Source: Phycomyces nitens (taxonomy: Eukaryota > Mucoromycota > Mucoromycetes > Mucorales > Phycomycetaceae). From it: a DNA stretch of 64,000 nucleotides. Where the stretch lies: NCBI GenBank assembly GCA_022702545.1, contig JAHRBC010000004.1, forward strand, positions 3,844,001-3,908,000, read 5' to 3'. The translations under genes and the position numbers were made by a program. The notes below the pieces were generated by a model. The model worked only from the letters and a program-made list of their open reading frames with translations. It made no database searches and was not told the DNA's origin. Positions 1-14,350 of the stretch are shown here, in pieces (the first letter of the stretch is position 1; each line of letters opens with the position of its first letter).

Positions 1-1010
1 GTGTCTACATTATCTTTTTGTCCTATTGATTTCAGCTTTGATTCTGGTGCCTTTGTTTCTTCAGTCATGCTGTTGTCGTGTATTCCAGATGTCTTGATGT
101 AAGCATCGATTCCAATGTATTCTGAGCGCTCGATCATTGAAAACACAATGGTCGTTTGATCTTCTTCTTTGTTCTTTGCGCCTCCAGTAATAGACGACAG
201 AGGTGCACCATAGACACCCATGTTTTTCTTTAGCTTCAATGATAGATCAAAGGTGTGTTGGGTGACTGTACTTATGACAATAGATGAAATGTGCTTTACA
301 GGAATAAGAAAGGTTGGTTTCTTAAATCCAAAAAGAACACCCTGGGATAAAAAGAACAGGCTGCCTTCTTTGTTTCTCAGGAATCCATTTACGTAAAGGC
401 GTTCATGCTCGCGTTTTCCTGTGGTTGGAGACACGACACTTGATGTAAATAATTCTTTGGATGGTTGGGTAATAGACAGATGGGCATCATTTTGAAATAT
501 TTGAGTTAAAGTGATATCTTTGGCCTGAGAGAGTACTCTGTCTTCTTGGCCGGGTGTTTTGATGACAAGGTCACCCTTGTCTTGGATATTGAAAACGATT
601 GCTTCCGAGTCCTGGTTTTTAACAAAAAGGGTAAATGTGTAGTGCTTTTGAGCCTTGTCTGGAGTCGGTGTACATGCACCTATTTGTATTTCTTCAAGAG
701 GATATGTATACTCTGGGATCTGAGTTTTTGGATTGATGAGCTGTAGATGAGATGTAGTTATGACAATGTTGAATTTTCTACGCGCTGGAATATTAAATGA
801 TACGTCGAGTATTGTCGTAACTACTGTATGATTTGATTTATGTCTCTTGGGCTCTGGTTCAGGTGATTGTTCATTGAGTGCGAGTTTTGAATTGTAATAA
901 TCAATCAGTCCTTTGAAGGCACAGATACTTGATGGACAGCTGGCCAAGACATCCTGTACAGCATCTCGTAATCCAGGATCATCAATACTTTCTTCTAGCC
1001 AAGCTGACAT
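1..1010 (-). CDS. RTT106: RTT106-like histone chaperone (3' end cut by window edge)
   Basis: Single open frame from ATG at 1010 running off the left edge; about 336 codons seen, no intron needed. The N-terminus (MSAWLEESIDDPGLRDAV...) is helical and resembles the Rtt106 homodimerisation segment, followed by a KR-containing linker near residue 55 and then two consecutive beta-rich stretches typical of the double PH (Rttp106-like) fold; the second contains GSLFFLSQGVLFGFKKP, close to the family signature. The family binds H3-H4, notably acetylated H3, and deposits it during replication-coupled nucleosome assembly and silencing. The visible C-terminal part is becoming charged (EETKAPESK...), and the usual acidic tail would lie beyond the edge. 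The same PH module occurs in Pob3/SSRP1, but the N-terminus here fits Rtt106 better. Confidence 0.82.
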   Translation of the reverse strand, partial: MSAWLEESIDDPGLRDAVQDVLASCPSSICAFKGLIDYYNSKLALNEQSPEPEPKRHKSNHTVVTTILDVSFNIPARRKFNIVITTSHLQLINPKTQIPEYTYPLEEIQIGACTPTPDKAQKHYTFTLFVKNQDSEAIVFNIQDKGDLVIKTPGQEDRVLSQAKDITLTQIFQNDAHLSITQPSKELFTSSVVSPTTGKREHERLYVNGFLRNKEGSLFFLSQGVLFGFKKPTFLIPVKHISSIVISTVTQHTFDLSLKLKKNMGVYGAPLSSITGGAKNKEEDQTTIVFSMIERSEYIGIDAYIKTSGIHDNSMTEETKAPESKLKSIGQKDNVD

Positions 1011-1917
1011 TCTTTTTTGTATATTTTATTATATTTTATTTGCCTTGGCACCTTTCAAGTCTTTTTTGCTGTGTGCGTGTGCGTATGTGCGTATGTGCGT
1101 ATGTGCGTATGTGCGTATATGTGTGTGTGTATGTGTGTGTGTGCCAAGTACAAGAATATCCAAAAAAAAATGTTTAAACTAGGAAAAATAATGAAGTACC
1201 AAGATTTTTTTCAAGTCACTTTTTTTGAAATATCACTCTTGATAATAATAAAATAAATGCTACTCTGTTATTCAGCAGTCTGGACAAAAACATTAAAGGG
1301 CAGGCTAGTAATTGGTTGAATAAGGTCAAAGTAGACACATGGATCTAAATATATATTTATACAATTACTTTTTCTTTAATCTTAAAGTATATATATAAAT
1401 ATAAATATATAAATCTGCTGTATGTGCGTAGGTGTTTGTGCACAAGTATCTTTGCAAAATGACAGCTAATCTACACACAAACACACACACACACACACAC
1501 ACACGGATTCTCGTACTATAATCCAAAAATACCAATTTGTATTGGGGTCCGTGGTTGGCACTGATAACTACAGAGAATAATGTATCGTGTCATTTGGTAC
1601 TTTGCCCAGTAGGCCTTTAGATCTTTCTGGTCGTGTGTAATTTCCAATTAGAGATTAAATAGGATCCATACAAAAATCACCCTTTAAAATATTTATAATT
1701 TTATCTGCTAATAATAATAAATTAACAGAAACCACCTGTTAGTCGAATATAAATCACAGGCAAAATGTCTGTTCACCTGTCTTACCTCTAATCTCACGGT
1801 CCAATTCATATTTTTGAAACCATCACCTCTTTCTTATAGCCACGTTAATTTAATTTGATGAAAATCATCAAACACGTTTCTACAAATCACAATACAATCG
1901 TTTCTTTTTCTTTTTTA

Positions 1918-1948
<31 letters not shown>

Positions 1949-2146
1949 TTTGGGTCAGTGCACAAGGCCGTAAATAAAGTAATCGAGATTTTCCCAAGAG
2001 ACAGTGCTTTTTTTTTTAATTTTTTTTTTTTTCAAGGTGAAAATAATTATGAAAAGCCACCAAGGAAAAATTGTAAATTGTAAACTGTAAAATGCAAAAA
2101 TCAAGATGATTTCCAAAACGAGCCTATCCTTCTTACACACTTGAGA
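1011..2146. repeat. Intergenic region with GT/CA and AAT microsatellites
   Basis: Divergent promoter space between RTT106 (-) and TMA16 (+). It holds a GTGCGTAT/GTGT tract at about 1073-1143, a (CA)n run at about 1480-1504, (AAT)n at about 1919-1949 and A/T homopolymers near 2005-2032. No coding frame in it looks protein-like. Confidence 0.7.
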
Positions 2147-2929
2147 ATGGTAAAGCACAAGATCCTCCAGAATCATACTGACATTCTTAATTAGCCCAAC
2201 AACAAAAGACACACATTAAAGACAATCAAGAACAGAGAGGAATGTCATCCCAGTTCTCGAAAGGCACGTCAGCTTACCAGAGTATTCTTGAGAAAAGAAC
2301 GCTTGGATCAGAGATCGACCGAGAGATCTAATAGTAATCCCAAAGGTATCTATAATAAAAAATAAAAAATAATAAAGTCTGGCCGGGCGTCTGATTTATA
2401 TCCATATTTTAGCTGAGCGATGGTTGTGGTTTCGATATGCATTGGATGAGTCGTTGCCAATTGCAACAATGAAGGAGATGCATGATCTTGTTGAAATGTA
2501 AGCAGTGCCACATATAAATAAACAAATACTCAACGGTATCAAAGGTACCTAGAGCGTAACAATGATGAGTTGGAAAAACTGGTCAAAGATCGACAGATTG
2601 GTGGCCGTAGACCAAAGACAAAGCGCGAACTCTTATTGCTGGCTTTAATTGAGAGTGAGCGTGCAGAATACAAGTCAGGATTTGGTAAATATTAAATATA
2701 AGAAATGCAACAACGGACTAATGAAGAAGCTTATTATAAAGAGGTTCCTGACATGACAAACGGAAAGACACTAAAGCTTTTGAGAGATTGGGACGGCGAT
2801 AATAATAGTATGGCAAGAATGCAGTCCATTCGAATCAGTGCCCCGATCAACCCAATTGTCATGGATGCAACCATGGAGAGTGCGCCAAAGCCAAAGAACG
2901 CCAAAACAACAGACGCCATGGAAGAATGA
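2147..2929 (+). CDS. TMA16: Translation machinery-associated protein 16 (Tma16)
   Basis: Five-exon model: 2147-2149, 2195-2345, 2413-2497, 2545-2684, 2742-2929; 567 nt, 188 aa, closes in frame. The protein has the Tma16 order: HPSSRKARQLTR near residue 18, ERWLWFRYALDESLP in exon 3, a basic middle with GRRPKTKRELLL, then the diagnostic SGFEVPDM...LRDWDGD block. Tma16 binds 60S pre-ribosomes and is a late large-subunit assembly factor. The start is unusual: the frame of exon 2 has no ATG after its upstream stop, and the only good solution is ATG directly followed by a 45-bp GT-AG intron with a CTGAC branch site, giving MPNNKRHTLK. The exon 2-5 model is firm; the one-codon first exon is inferred. 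Polyadenylation-like AATAAA lies near 3117. Confidence 0.88.
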
Positions 2930-4908
2930 ATACAACCACTAATTACACAACAACATCGCCATCATTTCGTCCTACAACCCCATAATCAATGAATTCCAAT
3001 TACGCATTTTGTAAATGAATCTTTAGCTTTCTGTCAAGGGCAATTGGCTCAAATATTGATATTTGTGCAAAGTCAGAACACAGATCTTTATCCTTGTTCA
3101 ATTGTATTATAAACATCAATAAATAAAATTGTTTTCATTGAACTGTATCACATACTTCATCAGTAGAAATGCCGAAATGGTTCCGGAATCTTAAAAAAGG
3201 TCACAAACAGGCAAGCGTATGGTTGGCATGCGTTGAAGATGTCTACTATATATAGATGTGCCTTCCGGATCTAGTATGTGACTCTCTCCCAAAAAGCATT
3301 ATCACATCCAAGAAGCATTTTTGATTCGGTTAGGAGGCCTGGATAAAGGAGGCCTTTCTTTGGGTTCTATCATGAGAGTCTAAACAGGTTGTGTTGCCCC
3401 ATTATACCTTTGAAGAAACCTTGTTGGTTTGTAATAAGAACAATACCCTTTTTAAGGATCTTTTATAAACACTATCACAAACCCATAAGATACAATCTTG
3501 TGCTTGACGTGGGTTCTGATGTTGGGGGTTATAATATACATATAAATATAAATATAATCTACCCAAATTGACATGGTTCCTAATCTCGGCCTTGACTAGC
3601 TTCGAGGGCAGTGTCCGAGTTGTTGAGTTGCACTCGAGTTACATACAAAACACAATGTGGAACAAAGGGTTGGGGACCATGTCTTGATAACCTGGTGTTA
3701 ATATCCGGGTGTATTATTTAGATGATGATAATAGATATCAACGATTGAAATAATGATGGTGATAATTATTAAATCTTTACAGGAGAATATAGAAAAAAAG
3801 GGAGACCCTTTTGACTCTCTGTACCGCTATCTTGATAATTAAACCAATGAACTGGTATAAAGAACATTTTTTTTGTTATTCGGAATACTTTAAGCACACG
3901 GTCGAGACCTTTCTTCTTTGTGGACGACATAATACCTAATATCACAATCATCTTTCTTTTTTATCCGACGCACGGACCTATCTTCTCGGTCGAGTCTCGG
4001 TAGTGTTGCCGCATCTTATGGAATCATCGACGCTTACACACATGCATGTGGGTAGACATATTATTTTTTGAAACATCGATGGAGATTTTCAATAACTGAT
4101 CAGACTCCTACAACAAGCCATAAAAGTGCAGGAGACTTTCAGTTGCAAGGGCAATATAGTCAAGCTATATAATTTCATAAACTTGTGAAAATTTTGGTAA
4201 TGCCCCTTGTGCTATCTCCTTGTTTGTTGCCAGCGTGTCAAACTACCGATCAGAGATGCCTCTGAATGAGGGGAATTATAAGGTGATCTTATTAGACATT
4301 TTTTCTTTTTTCAAGAAATCATTTTATATCACATTCAACTACATGCTTGTCGAGCCAAGGTTGGCTTGGGCTTGTATGGATTGATCAACAGCCAATGACA
4401 AAGACCATCGATCACCTATGGTTGATTAGATCGATTCTGGACGTTGAGACCTGGTATCATTTTGAGATATTCTTTCAAATCTTGGTCTCACAAATCTTGT
4501 TACACTGGAACGGATATTCATAATATCAAGCGACTATTTGGAGGGAACTTGGAGCTGTGCAACTAGTGATTTCAAAGAAAGACAGCCAAGCCAACCAAGA
4601 AGGAATATAAATCTATTATAGTGTACATCAACAGGAACAAGAGAAAAGTATAATATTTCTGGTGATTGCTCCCCCCCCCCTCCCATCTCCCCCCTTTATT
4701 TTATTTTTTGTGTAGTGGAGAGACTTGTGGATTGAGTACAGCCATCTTTTTTCCGGCTCACTCCATTAATCACAAAAACGAAATTAAGCTTATATTGTAA
4801 GTGTACAACAGGGCACGCTTTTTTATATACCTATATTTTATAATTATTTAAATATAAAGCGCTCGATCACTAGCCATTTCATCTCTACTTCTTTTGCCTA
4901 CATACTCC
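2930..4908. other. Intergenic, no gene recognised
   Basis: About 2 kb of AT-rich DNA. Small open frames (for example 3389-3571) look random. The last 250 bases before the next gene carry promoter-like features: a pyrimidine tract with a run of about a dozen C at about 4670-4682 and a TATAAA-like stretch at about 4850-4857. No tRNA-like B box was seen. Confidence 0.5.
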
Positions 4909-5751
4909 ATGGATCGTGCTTCCCACTCGTCCAGCGCAGTCTCTTCTGCCCACAAAACATCATACTCAAATCTCCACAGACGCAGCCTCAAAGCCCTAAA
5001 GACATCACTACCACTCACCAAAGAAAACCTCATGCTTGTCACAGACGAAACTGAACAACCAGTCAACATGCTGGTACGCTACTATACTGGAATGGCCACT
5101 GCCTCCTCAGAGACATCCTCAATCTCCTCTGTGCCAATCCGCCGCCGCGAGCGTAGACCGTCCAGCATGGATGCTGTCATGCAATCTCCTCGCCTACTTC
5201 CCTTTCCCTATCACAACGACTCTCTCTTTTTACCGACTGCAGAACAGGGTCACCGTCCCTCAACACTCAGCTCACCAAATTCATCTCTTGTCGATATTTC
5301 CATTTCAAACTACCAACCTCCCAATGGTTCCACACCTGCACCATCCAGGCGCTCAAGCGCTACAGACTATAGACGCCCAGCACAGGTTCCCCAGGCTCCA
5401 CGTAGACAGTCCAGTGCACCTGGTTCATTCAACAAGGCCAGAATAGCCTTTACTAAGAAGCACCGTACTTCCAAGCGGAAATCAGCACCTGCAACCGTCC
5501 AAAATCTCCCATCTCTAGACACGAGCAGTAACAGCAGTGACAGCAGTGATCCGTGCGAGCCCGAGAGCCCAAATTGGATTTCACGAGCTCTGAAATTCTT
5601 TAGCAAGCGAAAGACAGCACCACCTCCATCAGTAGGACCAGCAAAAGTCTGCCGATTTTCTGAGCAGCCCGTATGGTACAGCCAATATGCCAACAATCCT
5701 CGGCCCACTCCAATCATTTTGGCCTCTCAAAGTATGGCTGCCGCTGCGTAA
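4909..5751 (+). CDS. Ser/Pro-rich basic protein, unrecognised
   Basis: Uninterrupted frame of 280 aa from ATG at 4909 (MDRASHSSS); upstream in-frame triplets give no better ATG. Composition is low-complexity: rich in Ser, Pro, Arg and Lys, with repeated RRxS/RRxSS-type sites (RRRERRPSS, APSRRSSATD, PRRQSSAP) that look like basophilic-kinase targets, a basic KKHRTSKRKSAP cluster near residue 190 that could be a nuclear signal, and a Ser/Asp stretch followed by NWISRALKFFSKRK, an amphipathic basic helix near residue 228. Largely disordered by eye, with no known domain recognised. The Ser-rich, phosphosite-rich layout suggests a regulatory or cytoskeleton/signalling scaffold, but that is a guess. 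Codon use and an uninterrupted 843-nt frame in AT-rich DNA support a real gene. Confidence 0.72.
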   Translation: MDRASHSSSAVSSAHKTSYSNLHRRSLKALKTSLPLTKENLMLVTDETEQPVNMLVRYYTGMATASSETSSISSVPIRRRERRPSSMDAVMQSPRLLPFPYHNDSLFLPTAEQGHRPSTLSSPNSSLVDISISNYQPPNGSTPAPSRRSSATDYRRPAQVPQAPRRQSSAPGSFNKARIAFTKKHRTSKRKSAPATVQNLPSLDTSSNSSDSSDPCEPESPNWISRALKFFSKRKTAPPPSVGPAKVCRFSEQPVWYSQYANNPRPTPIILASQSMAAAA

Positions 5752-7156
5752 TGTCGTACATATACCCTACCTTTTTATCTTTATGCCCTTTAAGCTGTGG
5801 TTTCTCTTGTTCGCAGGGTCACCTATTCTTTCTTAAGCCCCCCTCATTTATACTCTTCGATGTGTGATGCTTTGGTCATCTATTGCACTCGATTAACCCA
5901 CTCCCACCCCTTTTTCCCTCTCTCACTCTCTCGCACTCTCTCATCATTCGCCTTTTTGGCCATCTACTTAGCTTTTTCCTCCCAACCCCTCACACATACG
6001 CATTTCACTCCGAGCGACATGTTGCACGTTTCTCTCGTCATGCACATAGATACCTATCATCTTCATCTTCATAATTATCCTTTATTCTCATTCATATATT
6101 TATCCCCATTTAAATTGTTTTTTTATACATAATTTTTTCTTTCTTTAAATCTTAATATACATAGCCCCAACCACATCTGTCAGGTCGCGAATTCGCTTCC
6201 TGTCTTTTTTTTTTTTTTACATTTCGGTCAATAAATCTCTTTGCAATTTAATACACCCAAAATGTGTACAAACCCATTCATAAAAACGCACTTCTTTAAG
6301 CTTTTTTTTTTGCCTTTCTTTCTTTATTTGAATTTGTACATTGGCAGTATCACCAAACAAACAAACCAAGAATGTGCCGCCTTTGGTTACTCATGGCGTA
6401 GCACTTGATTTCACAACATATCTTGCAATACACACACACACACACACAGTTGTCGTTCCAAATAACAATGTCGCCACCTGCTAAAAATAATTTAAATGTA
6501 CTGATGCCAGAGATAAATAGTGACAATCTTGGTTAATCCCGCCCAGCTTGCCTCTCTTTCTATGTACCTTGGGCACATGGAAAGAGATCATGGCACAGAA
6601 TTGAAACATGAGATTAATTGAGTGCGCTTGGGAATAGTTATTTGATCCTAAATTGCTAGAATATGGCTCAAAGGATTCCTATTAAATAAATAAATAATAA
6701 TAAAAAAAGCCAAGATTTTTGGGATTTCATTCTAAACAGCTTATTAGCCAAAGAACAAATGTTCTGTATTGTTTTTGGTACAACCAAAAAAAATCTTTTA
6801 TACAAGATAATTCTTGATTATATATTTCTGGTGTACGTGTATAATCCAGAAATGCTTATTTGGACCAATTCCACAAGATACTCTTTTGCAGCCATGTCCA
6901 AGAAGAAAAAAGAAATAATATACAATCAAATCATATTGGCCTTGGAAAATAACCAGACCCAGCAAAACCAAAAAGCTTACAAATAAAATCAATTGCCAAC
7001 TTCCTTTTCTTTAATCGGCCCTGGATGCAGTCACAGCCGTGACGACATGAATACACGCGTCAGTTAAACGTTGCCGTCCAAGCATCTTAAACTCCCCTCA
7101 CTTGTAAAGTTCTCCTTTGTATCCCACATAACCAATCGATCCGCATCTCTACCATT
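5752..7156. other. Intergenic and UTR sequence, no gene recognised
   Basis: The first 400 bases are C/T-rich (probably 3' UTR) and end in AATAAA-like motifs near 6229. The rest is AT-rich with a (CA)n run at about 6430-6449 and scattered T runs. Short open frames at 5797-6132 and 6759-6986 lack any protein-like pattern. Confidence 0.5.
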
Positions 7157-9099
<1,943 letters not shown>

Positions 9100-12000
9100 A
9101 AGAAATAAAAGAAAAAAGTTGTGTATGTGTGGGAGAATGTCAATATGGATGTAATTTTAATAAACATGGTAAATTTCATCCTGAATACAAACATGTGTGT
9201 ACAAGGAAAATGATAAATCTCGTCTGGATTTTCTCGTATGGTGCAAATGACATGGCACCATTACAGAAATCGACTTGCGAGAACCAATACTTTTTCCCTT
9301 TTTTTTTTATTTAATAGTACCACATAAATAACAAGATTTGTGTTTAAGGGGGTTTTTAACCGTTATCTTTTTAATTAGAAAACATTAGGGTATAGACTTC
9401 TTTTATTTTTCCTTCTAGTGTTTTAATATTATGATAGTAGACCAAGACCAATAGTGTATTGTTAAAAGTATCCTCATTTTTAAGCTGTAAAAAAAAAGTA
9501 GATGGCTATATAATCAATATTATAGTATCGAATATTTAATTCTTGTATGATTGTTTCTATAGAAACTACATTTTTTTATAAAGAAAAATAACACAGTTTG
9601 CCTTTTGGAATTAACCCCTGCCTAAAATCACTATCACATACTGTCTGCCGAGCATGAAACAAGTCCAAGACATATATCTACCTTAATTCTCCAATTTATC
9701 CTTTAGGTTATCAATATTGCGAGATTCGGCCCTTTTCTTCTTCTTCTTCTTCTTCTCGTTATAGTTTCAATAGGTCATTGAATATGGCAAGTATGATGCT
9801 CATCTGAACTTTGAGCTAACCCTTATTTTTTTACAAGTCAGTGTGGTAACTAGCACGGCCTTTATGGAAGATAGAGTTCTTGCTTTTCCCCTTTGGCAGA
9901 TCATTGGCCCGTGAAAGTAGGTTCTAACCCAAAAACTACCAGCCTAGGAACATCTCTGGATAATCACCCTACTCTATCTTTTCGTTTTTTTCCATTGTTA
10001 CCCTTGTGAATATCGAGTCATCCGATCAATCGACATGGTTACTAGCCGATTGGAGCTCTATTTGCTCGTGCGTTTCTATAACGAACCCAAACTTCAAAGA
10101 CAACTGATGTGTCTATACCGCCGAATACTCTGTATTTTATTATTTTATTTGCTCAAAGTAATTGAATCCTTTTGTACCACTTTCACAAGATGTCTCCCAG
10201 ATGTCTCCCAGATGTCTCCCCAATATTGGTTCTTTGGCACCTTTTCTATTCATAGATAGCCATGTATCCTTTATTGGATTAATGCTACTTTTTGACATTG
10301 AACAAACTCATGTCTTCAACAGTTTCAACTTTAATTAGATTATAATAATCAATTAAATTGATACATATTATACATCCGTGGTTGTAATGATCAGGTTCTT
10401 TTAAAAAAAGAGCCACGAGTGCCCTTTAACTTTTTGACAAGAATACTGTTTTTAGAGCTTGGTTTAATAATTAAAATAAACAAGAAAATAATATTTTTTA
10501 TTTCTTTTCATTTTAAAAAGAAAACCAGCTCTGCTATTTTTGGTCCTAGCCGAGATTTTTATTGCGCTATGTGTATTTATTACCTAATAAATTTGAGACA
10601 TATTTGCCTGTAGCTGTTATTTAATAGAAATATATAGATAAAAGTGACCCAAAATATTATTATTATTATTATTATTGGGAAAAGATGCATTAATTGTATA
10701 AAGGCATTGGTGTACATTGAAGGCAGGAATGGTTTGAGTCGGGCGCTACATAACATTTTGTTTTCTTCTTCTTCTTCTTCTTCTTGAATTTCCAAATGCT
10801 GGCTATAGGTCTCTTGTTCTTTGCACAGACCATTTACCGATATTAATGCAGGCTTTTGTGATCAATTTTACCAGGTAGCTTTAACATCAGACTTGTCTAT
10901 TAAATGATCACAATAATCTAGGCAACAATATCACAAAAGTATCATGTACTACGCCTTGTGCAATTCCTAATTTAAACCTTTTTATATCTTTTTGGTTTTT
11001 TGCCAATGTAAAAAAAAATGGAGAGCCATAGATCTTTTTATTATTATTATTATTATTATTTCATATTACAATTTTGATTTTATTTTTTTGATTAAACATT
11101 TGAAAGTATAATGTTATTATATAACCCATTGGTATATGCTTATTATCTCTGTATTTAAATGCATGGATAAAGTGATGAGTAGTTGGAATAAACGGTTAAT
11201 TAATTAATTATTGATATAAAGATGTCTAGTCATACTTTGTTATAAAAAAAGTGCAGGTATAAAATCAATAAAGTGACATGGTATTAAATATATAGTTTTT
11301 ATGAAATGGCAAACTTTGAATTCTAGAATGCTTTATATTCTCTAGAACTCGAGAGAGAAAAAAGTTTAGAATAATAAAAAGTATATGTGAATAAAAATCC
11401 AAAGTAGTCAAGCCAAGACTGGTGGTACATTTAAATTACATATATATTTAGAGTTATCAGCTTCTTGACACATTGTTACTTTGTTACCATGTAAAAAATA
11501 AAGTAGAGATATATCCAAAAATCACAAACAAATAGAATAACATTCTTTAATAGTAGATCTTTTATAAACCAACAATTCTCAAAACCAACACTACTTTTTC
11601 TCTATTTTATTTTTTACTGCTGCTTATTTGATAAAGTGTGCAAGAATTAAAACATGAAGAATGTTTAACAAAAAAAAGGCAATTTTCTAGATTCCTTTAA
11701 CCAAGGGATATAAAATTGCAAAATAACCTAAAATATTCCCCATGGCAACATCTTTGAGATTACTACTGCACACAATACACACACACCTATAATCCATTTC
11801 TTGCGTCTAGCGCTTAGCATATTAGATCTGACTTTCAATTATGTCTGCTAAAAATAGCCAGAAATGCTGCTTGTGTTGGACCTCTTAACATCGCCGACTT
11901 GATCTGCGGTAGACCGAGTGTTCAATGTATGTACAAATTTCTTGTGACAAGAAAGGTACTGATGATTAAACATGGTCCGTGTTGCTTAGTCGGGATTAAG

Positions 12001-12140
12001 ACCCCGTATACGATGCAGAAACTACATGTTGCTGAACCGACAAGAATATAGTCACAAAATACCTTTTTGAACTTGTATATATTTTTCCTATTTTGTAATT
12101 CTGTCTCTGTTTCTTTTATTTGTATTTCTTTTGATTCTCC
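9100..12140. other. 3-kb intergenic region, no gene recognised
   Basis: AT-rich DNA with microsatellites: (CTT)n at about 9735-9756, (ATT)n at about 10656-10678, (CTT)n at about 10765-10786 and (ATT)n at about 11037-11060. A three-fold direct repeat of AGATGTCTCCC lies at about 10189-10221. Open frames at 10035-10259 and 10419-10613 have no recognisable features. Confidence 0.5.
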
Positions 12141-13634
12141 ATGACAATTGACAGATTACGCTCGCCATGGCAATCTACTACCAAAACAACAAATAATAGA
12201 CCATCTCGCCCAACCAAGAATCCTAGTTCTTACTCTTCATCTTCAAAGGCAACTCCAAACACACCTCTTACCAACAGACCTTCTCAACCAGACCCAATGG
12301 ATTCAAAACTGACAAGATCACGCACTCATCCAACACAATCAAAGAAGTTCTCAACTCAGCGTTCAAGTGACGGAACAATCGAGTCTTCCTCTTCTTCTTC
12401 TTCCTCTTCTTTACCCAAAAGCACCGACACACATACTTATCGGAAACGACCACTCTCAGACCAACCAAGAAGTACACGGTAATAATAGTATATATTCCCC
12501 CCCCTTTTTTTGGGGGGGTATTTACTGACGTTTTATTAATGTCATTTTTAGAAACCCTGTAGAGCTTAAGCAGTGGTGCTTGGATGACTTTGAAATCGGA
12601 AAGGCCTTGGGAAAAGGCAAATTTGGCCATGTATTTTTAGCCAGAGAAAAGCAAAGTGGATACATCATTGCCCTCAAGGTCTTGTACAAGAAGGAGCTGG
12701 CCAAAAATGGAGTTGAGAAGCAGCTACAGCGAGAAGTTGAAATCCAGAGCACACTAAGGTAAAGAATTAATATTAAAAACTGTTTTTTTTTAATATAATG
12801 CCATGTTTTTGGCATGTTAGACATCCCAACATATTAAGGCTCTACGGCTATTTTCATGATGAGACTCGAGCATTTTTAATCCTTGAGCTGGCTGCAAAGG
12901 GTGAACTCTACAAAGAACTCCAAAGACAGACAATGTTTCCTGAACCCGTGGCTTCAAAGGTACAAAAAGATATGGATGGGCCCTTTGAATTACTGGTGAT
13001 TGTTATTAAAATCTCTATTCTGCTGATTTTGCATAGTATATCTCTCAAATGGCCAATGCATTAATATATCTACACAGCAAGCGGATCATACACCGAGATA
13101 TCAAACCTGAGAACCTGATGCTTGGTATCAAGGGTGAATTAAAGATTGGTGATTTTGGATGGTCTGTAAAGACTGGGGTAACAGAGTAAGTTTATGGATT
13201 ATACTTTGGTGCCAAGCATCGTTCTGATCTGCCCTTTAGGTCGCGGAGAAGCACATTATGTGGCACATTAGACTACCTTCCTCCAGAAATGGTAGAGGGC
13301 CGTAGCCATAATGAGAATGTTGATCTCTGGTCGCTTGGGATCTTGCTGTACGAAATGATCTGCGGAAAACCACCCTTTGAAGACGAACAGAGCCACGATG
13401 TGACTTATAGGCGAATCATTAAAGTAGACATACAGATGCCAGCCTTTGTCAGCAAAGATGCTGCTGATCTCATCAATAGGGTAGGTGCAATATACAATAG
13501 AAATCCTATTGACATTTGCCAAATAGCTTCTGCAATACAAGCCATCCGACCGTCTACCCCTCAGACAGATACCTAACCATCCATTTATCACCAAATACGC
13601 ACGGCCCTCCAAGCCAAAAGAACAGTACAACTGA
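12141..13634 (+). CDS. IPL1: Aurora/Ipl1-family serine/threonine kinase
   Basis: Six exons: 12141-12478, 12552-12758, 12821-12959, 13037-13185, 13240-13480, 13527-13634; 1182 nt, 393 aa. About 115 residues of disordered Ser/Thr/Pro/Arg-rich N-terminus precede a complete kinase domain: glycine loop GKGKFG, VAIK-type lysine in [12 protein letters not shown], catalytic loop [16 protein letters not shown], and the activation segment [16 protein letters not shown], which is diagnostic of Aurora kinases (the Thr of RRST is the autophosphorylated site). The domain ends in [12 protein letters not shown]...HPFI. Aurora B/Ipl1 is the catalytic subunit of the chromosomal passenger complex and corrects kinetochore-microtubule attachment. 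Fungi usually have a single Aurora, which is why the Ipl1 name is used, though the A/B distinction cannot be made here. Confidence 0.96.
12495..12520. other. C8-T7-G7 hairpin in intron 1 of the Aurora gene
   Basis: Inside the 73-bp first intron, eight C (12497-12504), seven T and seven G (12512-12518) are arranged as a self-complementary homopolymer stem with a T loop. It sits about 30 bases before the 3' splice site and close to the TACTGAC-like branch site at 12521-12529. Confidence 0.75.
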
Positions 13635-14350
13635 TGCCTTGGCTTATAATACTACTACTACTACCATACTACCACTACTAATACTGTCAGACCGAACCAA
13701 CAGACCTATCTACCAAACATAGACTTCTTTTAATCCTCAACCAAAGTTCCCAGAGTGTATATAAAGATCAAAGCAAATTATAAATATCATGTAAAAAAAA
13801 ATATGTCTTGATGTGTGTCGGCCTGTATTTGTAGCTGACGGAGTATGACGAGCAATTGATTTGTCAGTTACGGCCAATTGCTCCTTGCAGGACTATGATG
13901 CGACTCTCGCACCACGTCTGACATGTCAATACTCACCTACACCAGTGCTATCCGCTTCATATACAGCCATAGCCCTGCATACTCCTACAAACGTATGTCA
14001 TTTACGTCAATAAGCCTCTTCATGACAGTCACTGAATGACGCAAATTATATGCGGGAATCCAAACCAACTGCGTGTTTCTTCTCCAGTTCCCAGCCTGTG
14101 ATATCCAATAGTCCTTAATCGACTGGTTTAATTTTGATTCCCTTTCTTTATTTTATATATTTTTTTTTCTATTCCAAATAGCAACAAGAGATTCAGAATA
14201 AAGACCAAAGCCCACTACATAATAAATATCCCAACGGTGAGTAAAGGATTCTAATCAGCAGACTAAACTTATACCATCCTTCAGGCTATCGAATCAACCT
14301 ATAAAACCTACAAGGCACACCCAAAGTTTCATCAAATCCTCAAGAACTAA
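13635..14350. other. Intergenic; probable PAT1 5' leader
   Basis: About 700 bp between Aurora and PAT1, both on +. It contains a triplet-rich stretch of ACT/ACC at about 13650-13680 and a T-rich tract at about 14145-14170. A possible 5'-UTR intron is GTGAGT at about 14238 to CAG at about 14285. No coding frame is supported. Confidence 0.4.

Noticed and set aside
913..1256. Three overlapping plus-strand frames encoding CVCVYVRM-like repeats
   Set aside because: They come from the GT-rich microsatellite and lie partly antisense to the RTT106 start; no protein-like content.
5367..5717. Minus-strand frame opposite the Ser/Pro-rich gene
   Set aside because: Shadow of the + gene; lacks a start context and any family pattern.
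10035..10613. Two small open frames in the 3-kb spacer
   Set aside because: No recognisable domain, AT-driven composition, no splice logic linking them.
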